Virus record (IMG/VR): IMGVR_UViG_3300022074_000316
Span: 1-26,516 of that record
Strand: one strand, 5' to 3'
DNA from: a virus
DNA: 26,516 bases
Below the pieces are notes generated by a model. The model made no database searches. It was not told where the DNA came from and was given only the letters and a program-made list of their open reading frames with translations. Positions 7,178 to 15,997 of the stretch are shown here, one piece after another. Numbering within the stretch: position 1 is the first letter of the stretch; each line of letters opens with the position of its first letter. The position numbers and the translations under genes were made by a program.

Positions 7178-8061
7178 TGGCAATAACAGAAACACGTAAT
7201 TTACCCGCACAGTTTATAGAAGATCTTGGTAAAGATTATGCAAAGCAGTTAACGGCTACAACTGCAATACCAGTAGATACTTCTAAGTTTGCACCAACAG
7301 TTGCGGCGCAAGATGCATTACAAACACAAGCTGCAACATTAGCAGGAACTGGTGTTGGATCTTTTCAACCATTTATTACAGCAGCACAACAAGCAGCAGC
7401 AGATGCAGGCACAACCATAGGTGGTATATCTAGTTTAACAGGAGCACCTACGGCAGCACAAACAGCAGCATTTACATCACCATTTCAACAACAAGTTATT
7501 GATACAACACTCGCAGAATTTGATAGACAAAAAGCTATTAACGAACAGAACATTAGAGATCAACAAGCACAACTAGGTGTGTTAGGCGCAGGTAGATCAG
7601 GTGTACAATTATCTGAGTTTCAAACACAATCAGGAAGAGACAGAGCTGCATTAGAAGCACAGTTAAGACAGCAAGGGTTTCAACAAGCACAAGCAGCTAG
7701 ACAACAAGACATTCAAAATAGATTTGGTTTAGCTCAAGCACAATCAGGTCTAGGACAGTTTCAAACAGGGTTAGCACAACAAGTTCCAGCATTACAAAGA
7801 GCAGATGTTTCAACACTTGGTCAAGTAGGTGCAGCGCAACAAGCACAAAGACAAGCGGTGCTAGATGCACAAAGACAAGGAGCAAGAACCGCGGCCTATG
7901 AACCATTAGAGAGATTAGGATTCTTTGGTCAAGGTGTAACTGGATTGATGGGTGGTTATCCTGCACAGTATCAATTCACACAAACACCACCAGCATCACC
8001 ACTACAAACTGCATTAGGTTTAGGTACAGGACTAGCAGGAATATTCGGAGCATTAAAATAA
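7177..8061 (+). CDS. Gln/Ala-rich putative DNA-ejection protein
   Basis: A 294-residue protein, very rich in Gln and Ala, with a long predicted helical centre: FDRQKAINEQNIRDQQAQL, then GVLGAGRSGVQLSE, then repeated Q-x-x-x-A heptad-like helices (RAALEAQLRQQGFQQAQAAR). The pattern helix, then small GxxGxGRxG linker, then helix is common in predicted internal or ejected proteins of podovirus-type phages, where Ala/Gln-rich proteins leave the capsid with DNA. The C-terminus (LQTALGLGTGLAGIFGALK) is hydrophobic and Gly-rich and could insert into a membrane. ATG 7177 lies in the previous stop (TAATG). The family name is not certain. Confidence 0.55.
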   Translation: MAITETRNLPAQFIEDLGKDYAKQLTATTAIPVDTSKFAPTVAAQDALQTQAATLAGTGVGSFQPFITAAQQAAADAGTTIGGISSLTGAPTAAQTAAFTSPFQQQVIDTTLAEFDRQKAINEQNIRDQQAQLGVLGAGRSGVQLSEFQTQSGRDRAALEAQLRQQGFQQAQAARQQDIQNRFGLAQAQSGLGQFQTGLAQQVPALQRADVSTLGQVGAAQQAQRQAVLDAQRQGARTAAYEPLERLGFFGQGVTGLMGGYPAQYQFTQTPPASPLQTALGLGTGLAGIFGALK

Positions 8062-8062
8062 A

Positions 8063-9394
8063 ATGATAAACCGTATTTTTAAAAGACCTATGTTTAGAAT
8101 GGGAGGTCGAAGTGATGATGGTATTATGTCATTGAGACCTGGGTTTCAAGAAGGTGGTTTTGGAAGTCAAACAGCACAAAGATTTGGTTATAATTTAGCA
8201 AGAGGAGCTGATTTTTTAAAAAGAAAATTACCAACAGCAACTGGTGTGGTTACAAATTTATTTAGAGGCACGGGTCAACCACTAGCTGGAACTATTGGTC
8301 CAACTGCAACTACAGGCATTGGAACTCAAATTGCAGCGTCCGCTGCCCCTGTTTTAGCTGTAGCAGCGTTGGCCGATGAAAACTATCCTGTTTATCCAAA
8401 AGGACATCCAAATGAGGGTGAAAGAATGTCTTTAGAAGATGCACAAGACACTTTAGAAAAATCTGGTGGTGCTATTAACATAGCAACAGAAAAAGGTACA
8501 CAAGCTGGAGGTGCAGGGGATTTATCGGGAGAAGCAGCTATGTTTGATCTAGGTTTACCAAAAGAATCTGGTGGACTAAAAGATGAATTTGGTAATTTAA
8601 ACTACCCAACTAAACGTAATTTTGATTCACCACAAGCAATTGAAGTATCTAAACAAATTGGTTTATTACCAGAGGATCCTGATGATAATGGAAATAATGA
8701 CGATAATGGTAATAAAGGTTCTAAGTTTGATAAACAAGCAGATTTAAAAACTATCTATGAAGATTTACTTCCAATGATGAAAGAAACTTTAGATGATCCA
8801 GATGATAAGAGGAGACAATTATATACACAACTAGCTCAGTTTGGAGCTAACTTACTTGCTCAACCTGGTGGAGATTTAGTTGGTGCCGTAGGAAAAGCAG
8901 CAGCTAAACCAATCGAAGGTGTTGGTAAAGTATTAGCAAGAGATGCTGACATTGATAGAGAGGCTAAAATACTTGCACTAAAAACTGCAATCGATAGAAC
9001 AACTCCAGGTCAAACAGGTAAACTTGTGCAAGATTTAAGAGCCTTAAACTTCTCTGATGATGAAATTATGAAATATTTAGAAGCAAGCAAACCTGGTGCG
9101 GGGCAGAGAATTGCTGTTAAAGCAGGGGATATTGATAATTTAAAAGAAGATTTAACTAATGATTTTAAAATAAAAAGAAATGCAGGGGCAGCAGCCAGAA
9201 CAATGTATGAATCTATTTTAGAAGGAGTGGATGAAAGACAATACTCTGAACTTCCTAAAAGTAAAGGTGATAGAGAAGATGGAAAATATTATGTATCACC
9301 AGATGGCAAAGTAGGAAGATACGATGCTGAAAAAGGTACTTTAATAAAACCAGGAGAAAAAGGTTTTACAGGTTCAAAAAAGAAAAAGTCATAG
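8063..9394 (+). CDS. putative virion/ejection protein with Asp-Asn-Gly repeat
   Basis: A 443-residue protein. The N-terminus (FKRPMFRMGGRSDDGIMSLRPGF) is a motif I associate with marine phage structural proteins, here followed by a Gly/Ala-rich stretch (AASAAPVLAVAALA, about 91-104). Residues about 204-218 hold a short duplication of the unit DDNGN, whose D-x-D-x-N-G spacing resembles calcium-binding loops. The middle third is helical and the C-terminus is basic (GEKGFTGSKKKKS). It sits between the Gln-rich protein and the giant 1473-residue protein, the position of ejection proteins in P22-like gene order. The start ATG lies 1 nt after the previous stop. The function is inferred from context only. 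Confidence 0.55.
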   Translation: MINRIFKRPMFRMGGRSDDGIMSLRPGFQEGGFGSQTAQRFGYNLARGADFLKRKLPTATGVVTNLFRGTGQPLAGTIGPTATTGIGTQIAASAAPVLAVAALADENYPVYPKGHPNEGERMSLEDAQDTLEKSGGAINIATEKGTQAGGAGDLSGEAAMFDLGLPKESGGLKDEFGNLNYPTKRNFDSPQAIEVSKQIGLLPEDPDDNGNNDDNGNKGSKFDKQADLKTIYEDLLPMMKETLDDPDDKRRQLYTQLAQFGANLLAQPGGDLVGAVGKAAAKPIEGVGKVLARDADIDREAKILALKTAIDRTTPGQTGKLVQDLRALNFSDDEIMKYLEASKPGAGQRIAVKAGDIDNLKEDLTNDFKIKRNAGAAARTMYESILEGVDERQYSELPKSKGDREDGKYYVSPDGKVGRYDAEKGTLIKPGEKGFTGSKKKKS

Positions 9395-9402
9395 GAGGTT
9401 AG

Positions 9403-12400
9403 ATGCCTTTTCAATTACAAGACGAATTACCAGGAGGATCTAAAACAGCTGAAGATGAAGACGTTGGTTTAGTAACCTCTGCTTTGGCTGGAGTTTACAC
9501 AGGTCTATGGAATATACCTAAAGGATTTTTTTCTTTAGGTGCAGAGTTAATGGATCTAGGTTTTGGCACAGAATCAGCAGCATCTGTTGAAAAATTTTTT
9601 GATGATCTTAATCCTTTTGATGATGAAGCAGAGGCAAGACTTTCTGGAAAATTAACACAAGCGATTGCACAGATAGCACCATTAGGTATTTATGGTTTTG
9701 CTAAAGGTGCACAGATGGGTAGCAAAGTAGCAAGAGATTTAGCAAGAAAAGCTGTGGTTGCCAGACGTACTGGTAAATCTTTTGGTATGTTAAATTTTGG
9801 TAGAAAGATTGCAAAAACAGGTATGGGTGTTGCAGGGGCAGGAGCAGCTGAAGCCATTGTAGCCGATGAGGATATTGGAACATTAGCTGACATGTTACAA
9901 GGAACTTCTTTAGAAGGTGCAGCTGTAACCATGATGGATAGAGAAACAAGAGAGGGAAGATCAGAAGCATATAGAAGGTTAATGAATAGAGTTAAATTTG
10001 GTACAGAAGGTGCTTTGTTTAATTTAGGTTTAATAGGTGCTGGTAAAGGAATTAAAAAATTAAGAACCCCAAGTGTAGAACCTTTATCTAGATATAGTGA
10101 TAATCCACTAGTAAAAGAATTACAAAGAACTGTTCTTTATGGTGCTAAACCCGAAGGTGTTGGTAATAAAGCTATCTTTGAAGCGGGTAGATTAGCACAA
10201 GATGAAGTAGCAGCTGTTGTTAGAAGCACAACTGAGATAGGTCAGGATTTAACAAAAGCGATTAATAAACTAATGCCTGCTGTTGAAAAAAATTATTTAC
10301 AACAGACAGGTAGAGCAATGGATAAAGAAGGTGCAAAAAAAGCATCGGATGCTTTTCAAAAAAGCATTTTAGATGATGTTAAAAAATTAGTTACATTAAA
10401 ACCAACAGATAATACTTTAACAGATGCAGCAAAAGAAAATGCTAAAAAAGTTTTAGGTGAAAGAAGCAAACTTGCAAGATTAGCTGATAGACAATTAATT
10501 AAAAAGTTAGAATTAGATGTAGATCAATTATTAAAAAAAGAACAAACATTAAAAAATGAAATTGCAACACAACCAGGAGGGATAGCTTCTAAAGAACAAG
10601 AATCAAGTTTAAAATCAATAAGCACCAAAATAGTAAACAATACAAAAAAACTTAATGATTCAAATAAAGCAGTTCAATCAATAAAAGAATTTGATAGACA
10701 AGGTGGTGGTATATTTACTGAGTCTAGTTATAATTTTAAAGGTAATACTGTTTATAAAAAAATAGAAGAAGCTGTTAAAAAAGCTGGTGGTAAAATGCAA
10801 GAAGGTCAACAGTTAGGTAGAGGGGACGGTATTGGAGATGTAATATTTAATGTAAGAAGTGGTATTGATAATATGAGTGCTAGGCTTCTTAACAGAAATA
10901 TGCCTGAAGAAATAGCTAATATATTAAATGATCAGATTGGTACGTATATGACCACTAGTTATAGACTGCATTTGAATATGGGATTATTGGCTAAACATAA
11001 ACCAACAGGTCAGGATTTAATTAAAGCACAAAAATCTAGATTTGAACAACTTGTAAAAAATCCAGAAAATATAAATAGAACAAGAGAAAGTTTAGACATT
11101 CAAGCAAAAAAAGATGTAGCTCGTTTTGTTAAAAATAAAGGTTTGGAACAAATACCATCAGATAAATTAAAAGCTAAAAATGGTGATTTAAAACAATATG
11201 TTAGCCCTGTTACTAAAGCAGAAATAGAAAATATTAGATTAGATTCAAAGATTTTAAAACCTAAAGAATTAGAAGAATGGCAAAGAATAGTTGCAGGAGA
11301 AATAACAGATCCCAGATATAATTTTTATGACACTGTATTAAAACAAGCAAGATTAAATGCAAATGCTAAATATTTAAATAATGTCTATGACATGTTATCA
11401 AAAGGAAAAAACAAACAAATCTTTACTCAAGATGATATGATTCAAAGATTTGGTGAAAAGGCTGTATTAAATGAAAAGATAAATCCTAATTTATTTAGAA
11501 GAGTACAAGAGGGTGTAGATGAAATTTCAGGCATGTCACCTTTTGAAGGACTATATTTAAGAGCACCAGTCTATGACGCTGTATTTGATGTTAGTAATAA
11601 TTTATTTAAAGGTGATGGAATTGTAGGACAATTTTATCAGTATGGTATTCTTGCACCTAAAGGTGTTGCACAGATATCAAAAACTATTTTAAGTTTATTA
11701 ACTCACGCAAGAAACTTTGTAAGTGCTAGTGCGTTTGCTATGGCAAACGGTATTATATTACCTGGAAAACAATATACAACCTTGTTTGCAGATGCTGGAT
11801 TAACAAAAGATAGTCAAAGAAGTTTAATTGGTATAGCAAAAGATTTAACAGCAAAAAGAGTGGTTGGTGGAATACCCGCAAATGAGGTAAGAGAAATATC
11901 TGAATTATTATCTAAATATGGTGTTACGGGAACGCAAGTAGAAGCAAATGTTATGAAACAAAACGTTGGTAATGTTATTAATAACACTGATCAAGCAGCT
12001 GCTGAAACTCTTGGAGCCACATTGTCTCCCGATAAATTTGGAAAGGTATTAAGAAAATCTAGAGAGATATATGGAAAATTAGAGGATGCTTATATTGCAG
12101 AAGATGATTTTTGGAAGGTTCTAACATGGGGAGTAGAAAGAGCTAGACACAAAGGAGCGTTAGAATCGTATGGTGTTAATGCAAATAACTTTAATAAAGT
12201 TTTAGCTGGAGATGCGGAAACTTTAGCTACTATAACAAAAGATGGTAAAAATTATGGTAAACAGGTTCAAAAGTTTTTACAAAAATCATTAACTAGAAAT
12301 TATGATCCTAATGCTAAACAATTTTTAGGACCATATAATGAACTATTTGCAGAAGTTGCAGCTAACATTACTAGAAATAATGTGCCTAACTATGCGTACA

Positions 12401-13824
12401 TAGGTAGATTGGGTAGAGCCCTAAGACTTTCTCCTTTTGGTAATTTTATAGCTTTTCCAATAGAAGTTATTAGAACAGGAAATAATGTTTTAGAACAATC
12501 TATTAAAGAAATAAAAAGTGGCATACCAGAGGTAGCTGCTATTGGTTATAAAAGATTGTTTGGTTTTGGTTTTACAACAACGGTTATTCCAACTGGAGTG
12601 ACTGCAGGACTTAAAGCTAAAAATGATGTTACAAATGAAGAAATGGATGCACTTAGACGATTTGTTCCACCATGGTCTAGAAACTCCACACTATTTCCAG
12701 TGGGTCGAGATAAAGACGGTTATCTAAAATATGTGGATTATAGCTATGCAAACGCGTATGATATTTTACTTAGACCATTTAATGCAGTTGCAAATGAATT
12801 AGCAAAAGGAGATGGTACTGAAGACTCATTAATGAAAGCTTTAGGTAATGGAATTACAGAGGCAACTATAGATTTAACAAAACCATTTACATCAGAATCT
12901 ATTTTTACAGAACGTTTTGTAGATTCCACATTAAGACTAGGCATTGGTAAAAGCGGTAGAAGAATTTGGTCTGAATCAGATGATAATTTTGTTAAAATTG
13001 CAAAAGGAGTTAAACATATTGCAGAAGCTTTTGAACCAGGATCACTTGCACAACTTCAAAGAATATCAGATTCTGTTACTGGTAAAACAGATACTTATGG
13101 TCGATCGTTTAATTTTTCAGATGAGATAAAAAGTTTAACTGGATTTAGAGTTCAAAAGGTAGATCCTGAAAGAGGTATGATATACAAAAGCACTAACTTT
13201 GGAAAAAATTTAAAAGGTGCAGAAAATTTATTTACAGCTCCATTATTAAAAGGTGGTAGAGTTAGCCCAGAAAAAATATTAAATACGTATAAATATTCAG
13301 AACAAAGAAGGTTTGAAGTATTAAAAGAAATGTATCAAGACATTGAAGCTGCAAGAACATTAGGAATGTCTAACAACCAAATAAAAGCAAAAGTAAAAAG
13401 AAGAGGTATTAGTGAAAAAGTATTTAAAGATTTAATGAGAGGACAATATAATCCTAAAAAACCAAGTGATTTTTTTACAAGCAGGATAGCACAAATAAAT
13501 AATAATTTAAATATTGAAACTAATGAGGATGTGCCTAATCCATATATAGAAGCTCGACCTTTTCTTAACGAAATTAGAAGACAAAATATTAGAGTTGATT
13601 TATTAACAGGAGAATTAAACATACCAGACTTTGATGAACCAGAAGAAACTATTGATCCATTAGGAACAATACAAACACCCCCCGTAAATACTGTGCCAAT
13701 AAGTCCGCAAGTAACAGGCGCTACCAATCAAAATGTTGGCTTGAGTTTGCCACCTAATTTTGCTAGTTTATCAACAGCAGACAAACTAAAAACTTTAAAT
13801 GATTTAGGAATAAGGATTGGGTAA
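9403..13824 (+). CDS. giant putative internal virion / ejection protein (1473 aa)
   Basis: The largest gene of the window. AGGAGG at 9393-9398, overlapping the previous stop, gives a strong Shine-Dalgarno 4 nt before the ATG. The protein is mostly helical, with several hydrophobic or Gly/Ala-rich segments (residues about 85-115, 135-155, 200-215; later ARNFVSASAFAMANGIILPG and LFGFGFTTTVIPTGVTAGL) and a Lys-rich coiled-coil region around 330-430. A conserved-looking block, LSPFGNFIAFPIEVIRTGNN, lies in the last third; the C-terminus is Pro/Thr-rich. Length and position, last in the virion module and just before lysis, match the large internal virion proteins of podoviruses (T7 gp16, P22 gp16) that enter the host envelope with DNA. 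I see no HExxH or lysozyme-type motif. Enzymatic activity, if any, is not evident. Confidence 0.55.
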   Translation: MPFQLQDELPGGSKTAEDEDVGLVTSALAGVYTGLWNIPKGFFSLGAELMDLGFGTESAASVEKFFDDLNPFDDEAEARLSGKLTQAIAQIAPLGIYGFAKGAQMGSKVARDLARKAVVARRTGKSFGMLNFGRKIAKTGMGVAGAGAAEAIVADEDIGTLADMLQGTSLEGAAVTMMDRETREGRSEAYRRLMNRVKFGTEGALFNLGLIGAGKGIKKLRTPSVEPLSRYSDNPLVKELQRTVLYGAKPEGVGNKAIFEAGRLAQDEVAAVVRSTTEIGQDLTKAINKLMPAVEKNYLQQTGRAMDKEGAKKASDAFQKSILDDVKKLVTLKPTDNTLTDAAKENAKKVLGERSKLARLADRQLIKKLELDVDQLLKKEQTLKNEIATQPGGIASKEQESSLKSISTKIVNNTKKLNDSNKAVQSIKEFDRQGGGIFTESSYNFKGNTVYKKIEEAVKKAGGKMQEGQQLGRGDGIGDVIFNVRSGIDNMSARLLNRNMPEEIANILNDQIGTYMTTSYRLHLNMGLLAKHKPTGQDLIKAQKSRFEQLVKNPENINRTRESLDIQAKKDVARFVKNKGLEQIPSDKLKAKNGDLKQYVSPVTKAEIENIRLDSKILKPKELEEWQRIVAGEITDPRYNFYDTVLKQARLNANAKYLNNVYDMLSKGKNKQIFTQDDMIQRFGEKAVLNEKINPNLFRRVQEGVDEISGMSPFEGLYLRAPVYDAVFDVSNNLFKGDGIVGQFYQYGILAPKGVAQISKTILSLLTHARNFVSASAFAMANGIILPGKQYTTLFADAGLTKDSQRSLIGIAKDLTAKRVVGGIPANEVREISELLSKYGVTGTQVEANVMKQNVGNVINNTDQAAAETLGATLSPDKFGKVLRKSREIYGKLEDAYIAEDDFWKVLTWGVERARHKGALESYGVNANNFNKVLAGDAETLATITKDGKNYGKQVQKFLQKSLTRNYDPNAKQFLGPYNELFAEVAANITRNNVPNYAYIGRLGRALRLSPFGNFIAFPIEVIRTGNNVLEQSIKEIKSGIPEVAAIGYKRLFGFGFTTTVIPTGVTAGLKAKNDVTNEEMDALRRFVPPWSRNSTLFPVGRDKDGYLKYVDYSYANAYDILLRPFNAVANELAKGDGTEDSLMKALGNGITEATIDLTKPFTSESIFTERFVDSTLRLGIGKSGRRIWSESDDNFVKIAKGVKHIAEAFEPGSLAQLQRISDSVTGKTDTYGRSFNFSDEIKSLTGFRVQKVDPERGMIYKSTNFGKNLKGAENLFTAPLLKGGRVSPEKILNTYKYSEQRRFEVLKEMYQDIEAARTLGMSNNQIKAKVKRRGISEKVFKDLMRGQYNPKKPSDFFTSRIAQINNNLNIETNEDVPNPYIEARPFLNEIRRQNIRVDLLTGELNIPDFDEPEETIDPLGTIQTPPVNTVPISPQVTGATNQNVGLSLPPNFASLSTADKLKTLNDLGIRIG

Positions 13825-13826
13825 TC

Positions 13827-14045
13827 ATGGCAATAGACCCTAAAACAACAAGAGAACATATCGTAGCCTTATATGGATACATAACAGGCGTGAGAAAAGA
13901 CATTTCGCAGATTAAAAATAATCACTTAAAACATATACACGAAGATGTCGAGAAATTGGGCGGTAAGATAGACAAGATCTATTGGGTTCTCTTAGCAGCA
14001 GCGGGATCTGCTGTGCTCTTTGCACTAGGTATATTATTTAATTGA
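13827..14045 (+). CDS. holin-like XhlA-type protein
   Basis: A 72-residue protein with a helical, charged N-terminal part (VRKDISQIKNNHLKHIHEDVEKLGGKI) and one C-terminal membrane segment (IYWVLLAAAGSAVLFALGILF, residues about 51-71). This is the layout of haemolysin XhlA/holin-like proteins that accumulate in the inner membrane and let endolysin reach the peptidoglycan. The gene sits directly before the endolysin with a one-base overlap (TGATG), which supports a lysis role. Only one transmembrane segment is present, so it resembles single-span holins. An anchoring protein without pore function is the alternative. Confidence 0.65.
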   Translation: MAIDPKTTREHIVALYGYITGVRKDISQIKNNHLKHIHEDVEKLGGKIDKIYWVLLAAAGSAVLFALGILFN

Positions 14046-14521
14046 TGAAACTTTCACGAAACTTTTCTCTTGCAGAGTTAATCAAATCAGATACAGCCAT
14101 TAGGCATGGTATAGATAATAACCCTAACGCAGACCAGATAGAAAAATTAAAATTACTTTGTGAAAATATTTTACAACCAGTGCGTGACCACTTCGGCAGA
14201 GTAACGGTGACCAGCTGTTTTCGGTCCCCTGAGCTGTGCGTAAAAATTAATTCGTCGATCAATAGCCAACATACCCGTGCGGAGGCGGTCGACTTCGAAT
14301 GTATGGGTACAAGCAACGCTGAAGTCTTTGACTGGATTAAACAAAACCTAGATTGGGATCAAATGATACTTGAGTTCTACACTCCTGGTGAACCAAATTC
14401 GGGGTGGGTCCACTGTAGCTGGGTTTCTGAGAATCCACGTAAACAATTATTAAGAGCTTACCGAGAAGATGGTAAAACTAGATACAAACCTATTATTGGT
14501 AACGCTGTAGACTTGGACTAA
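14045..14521 (+). CDS. M15-family peptidase endolysin
   Basis: A 158-residue peptidase of the M15 (VanY / D-Ala-D-Ala carboxypeptidase-like) family that would cut peptide crosslinks of peptidoglycan. The zinc site is visible: SQHTRAEAVDFE gives H76 and D83, and GWVHCSW gives H123; DQMILEF supplies the catalytic E110. The usual Gly in SxHxxGxAxD is Ala here. FSLAELIKSDTAIRHGIDN at the N-terminus matches phage M15 endolysins. I use ATG 14045 rather than the TTG at 14042 because it gives the TGATG overlap with the holin gene. There is no signal peptide, consistent with holin-dependent release. The gene has a GC-rich patch at about 14170-14330. Its stop overlaps the stop of the opposing helicase gene. 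Confidence 0.85.
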   Translation: MKLSRNFSLAELIKSDTAIRHGIDNNPNADQIEKLKLLCENILQPVRDHFGRVTVTSCFRSPELCVKINSSINSQHTRAEAVDFECMGTSNAEVFDWIKQNLDWDQMILEFYTPGEPNSGWVHCSWVSENPRKQLLRAYREDGKTRYKPIIGNAVDLD

Positions 14522-14527
14522 ATCCAA
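14513..14527. other. small inverted repeat over two convergent stops
   Basis: TTGGA (14513-14517) and TCCAA (14523-14527) form a perfect 5-bp inverted repeat whose loop, CTAAA, contains the endolysin TAA and, on the other strand, the helicase TAG. It is too weak and lacks a T-tract to be called a terminator with confidence, but it is the only structured element at this convergent junction, where no intergenic space exists. Confidence 0.35.
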
Positions 14528-15948
14528 TCTCGTAATTCTTCACCCATAACTTCAGATGCAATATTAATTTTTTTACGTAAAGACTTAACTATCTTTTCAT
14601 CAACAGTATCTTCTGCAATTAAATCTATATAGGTTACATTTTTCTTTTGTCCGATACGGTGTGCTCTATCTTCTGATTGCAGTCTTTTCTCTAAATCATA
14701 ACCATTAGAATAATAGATAACAGTATTTGCTTCTGTTAGTGTGATACCATAACCACCAGTAGAAGGTGTACCTATCAAAAATCTACACTCATTATCGTTT
14801 TGAAATCTACGTATGTTATCTTGTCTTTCATCTTGTGGTGTTAACCCATAATAATCGACCACGGATCTTGGACCATATTTTTTTTCAATAGCATCTTTTA
14901 TATCCTGCACATCTCTTTGCCAATATGCCCATATAATAGCTTTGTTTTCTGTTTCTTCTAATACATCTATAAGCTCATCTAGTCTGTTATTTTTTATAGT
15001 TTGCACGGTGCCATCGTCAGCAACAAAATGACCACAGGTTATTTGTTGTAATCGCATCAACTGTGTTAACACAGTAACTGTAGAAGTAACCTTACCATTT
15101 AAGTTTGCAATAGCCGTCTTTCTCATTTGTTCGTATAAATTTTCTTGTTCTTTAGTTAGAGCCACGTGTCGTTTCATGTATATTTTTTCAGGCAAATCTA
15201 GACAATCTTCTTTTAATACTCTGTAAGAAAAGCCTTTTAACCTATCCGATAGTTCACCTAAGTTTTGAAACTTATGCACAGTTTGTATTGATCTACCTCT
15301 TACGTGTATTGTTTTCATAATGGCATATCTATTTCTAAACGCATACCAAGAATTAAAGTTTAAGAGCCAAGGATCAAGGAACTCGCACTGTGTGTATAAA
15401 TCCAAAGGATTTTTAGTTACAGGCGAACCTGTTAAGATTCGCCTATATTTAGCCATAGGAGCGAGAGCTAAAACGTTCTTAGTTCTTTTTGCTGATGGAT
15501 TTTTTATTGTAGTAGATTCATCTAAAGCCATCAAAGTTCTATGTGATCTTAAAAATTTTTCTGCAAACTTAACACCTTTGCTTGTAGACAACGCTTCTAC
15601 ATTCATTATAAAAATATGTAGGTCAGTGCCCAAATCAAATAAATTATTTAATTTAGTTTCTTGTTTTTTAGTTATGTTTGGTTGCCACAAGGTTGTAACG
15701 TTTTCTATATGATTAGGTAGATGTGTTGGTAGTTCTTGTTCATGCCATGTTTTTACAACACCTTTAGGCGCTATAATTAAAGCACCGTTTATTTTACCTT
15801 GATCATAAAGCATGGCCATATTATCTATTAATACTTTTGTTTTACCCGTACCCATTTCCATAAAATATCCATAGGTTTCTTTGTTCCACGACTTTTCTAA
15901 AGCAGTCAACTGATGCTTGTATGGCTTTAACTTAAATTTATAATCCAT
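14518..15948 (-). CDS. SNF2-type superfamily 2 DNA helicase/translocase
   Basis: A 476-residue ATPase, the only leftward gene in the window. Motifs in order: Q-region YKHQLTALEK; Walker A MGTGKT (32-37); ALIIAPKGVVKTWHEQ (motif Ia); DEST in LMALDESTTIKNP (motif II, D143/E144); ILTGSPVTKNP (motif III); a helicase C-domain with AIIWAYWQRDVQDI; IGTPSTGGYGITLTEA (motif V); QSEDRAHRIGQ (motif VI, characteristic of SNF2). Such proteins move along duplex DNA and may help replication, recombination or removal of bound proteins. It is transcribed from a minus-strand promoter at 15969-15997 with a leader of about 14 nt and only a weak GAAAGA site. Its 3' end shares bases with the endolysin stop. Family certain, biological role inferred. 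Confidence 0.9.
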   Translation of the reverse strand: MDYKFKLKPYKHQLTALEKSWNKETYGYFMEMGTGKTKVLIDNMAMLYDQGKINGALIIAPKGVVKTWHEQELPTHLPNHIENVTTLWQPNITKKQETKLNNLFDLGTDLHIFIMNVEALSTSKGVKFAEKFLRSHRTLMALDESTTIKNPSAKRTKNVLALAPMAKYRRILTGSPVTKNPLDLYTQCEFLDPWLLNFNSWYAFRNRYAIMKTIHVRGRSIQTVHKFQNLGELSDRLKGFSYRVLKEDCLDLPEKIYMKRHVALTKEQENLYEQMRKTAIANLNGKVTSTVTVLTQLMRLQQITCGHFVADDGTVQTIKNNRLDELIDVLEETENKAIIWAYWQRDVQDIKDAIEKKYGPRSVVDYYGLTPQDERQDNIRRFQNDNECRFLIGTPSTGGYGITLTEANTVIYYSNGYDLEKRLQSEDRAHRIGQKKNVTYIDLIAEDTVDEKIVKSLRKKINIASEVMGEELRDWI

Positions 15949-15960
15949 AATATCTTTCTA

Positions 15961-15990
15961 TTGACATTAATATAAAGGATGTTATATGAT
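15961..15990 (+). promoter_or_regulatory. rightward sigma70-type promoter for the replication module
   Basis: Consensus -35 TTGACA at 15961-15966, an 18-bp spacer, then -10 TATGAT at 15985-15990 (5 of 6). TATATG at 15983-15988 with a 16-bp spacer is an alternative -10. The predicted start of transcription (about 15997) coincides with an ATG. It lies in one of the few spacers and precedes a long unidirectional gene set. It overlaps the leftward promoter almost completely. Confidence 0.7.
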
Positions 15991-15997
15991 TTGTCAA
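15969..15997 (-). promoter_or_regulatory. leftward sigma70-type promoter for the SNF2 helicase
   Basis: On the minus strand, -35 TTGACA corresponds to 15997-15992, followed by a 17-bp spacer and -10 TATATT at 15974-15969 (5 of 6). Transcription would start near 15962, 14 nt before the helicase ATG. Same -35, spacer length and -10 as the promoter at 25861-25889. It occupies the same bases as the rightward promoter, so polymerase binding to one should exclude the other. Confidence 0.7.

Noticed and set aside
9690-9970. Two minus-strand frames of 80-89 codons
   Set aside because: Both are shadows opposite the continuous 1473-codon gene, with no ribosome site or recognisable protein pattern.
13335-13727. 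130-codon open frame on the minus strand
   Set aside because: It mirrors the C-terminal region of the giant virion protein and is an antisense by-product of AT-rich codon use.
14042-14044. TTG start for the endolysin
   Set aside because: ATG 14045 directly follows and gives the usual one-base overlap with the holin stop.
15320-15712. 130-codon open frame on the + strand
   Set aside because: It lies wholly inside the SNF2 helicase gene, whose motifs are complete on the opposite strand, and it has low-complexity content without a ribosome site.
15979-15996. ATG 15979 as start of the first replication-module gene
   Set aside because: It precedes the -10 box of the only promoter, so it would not be on the mRNA.
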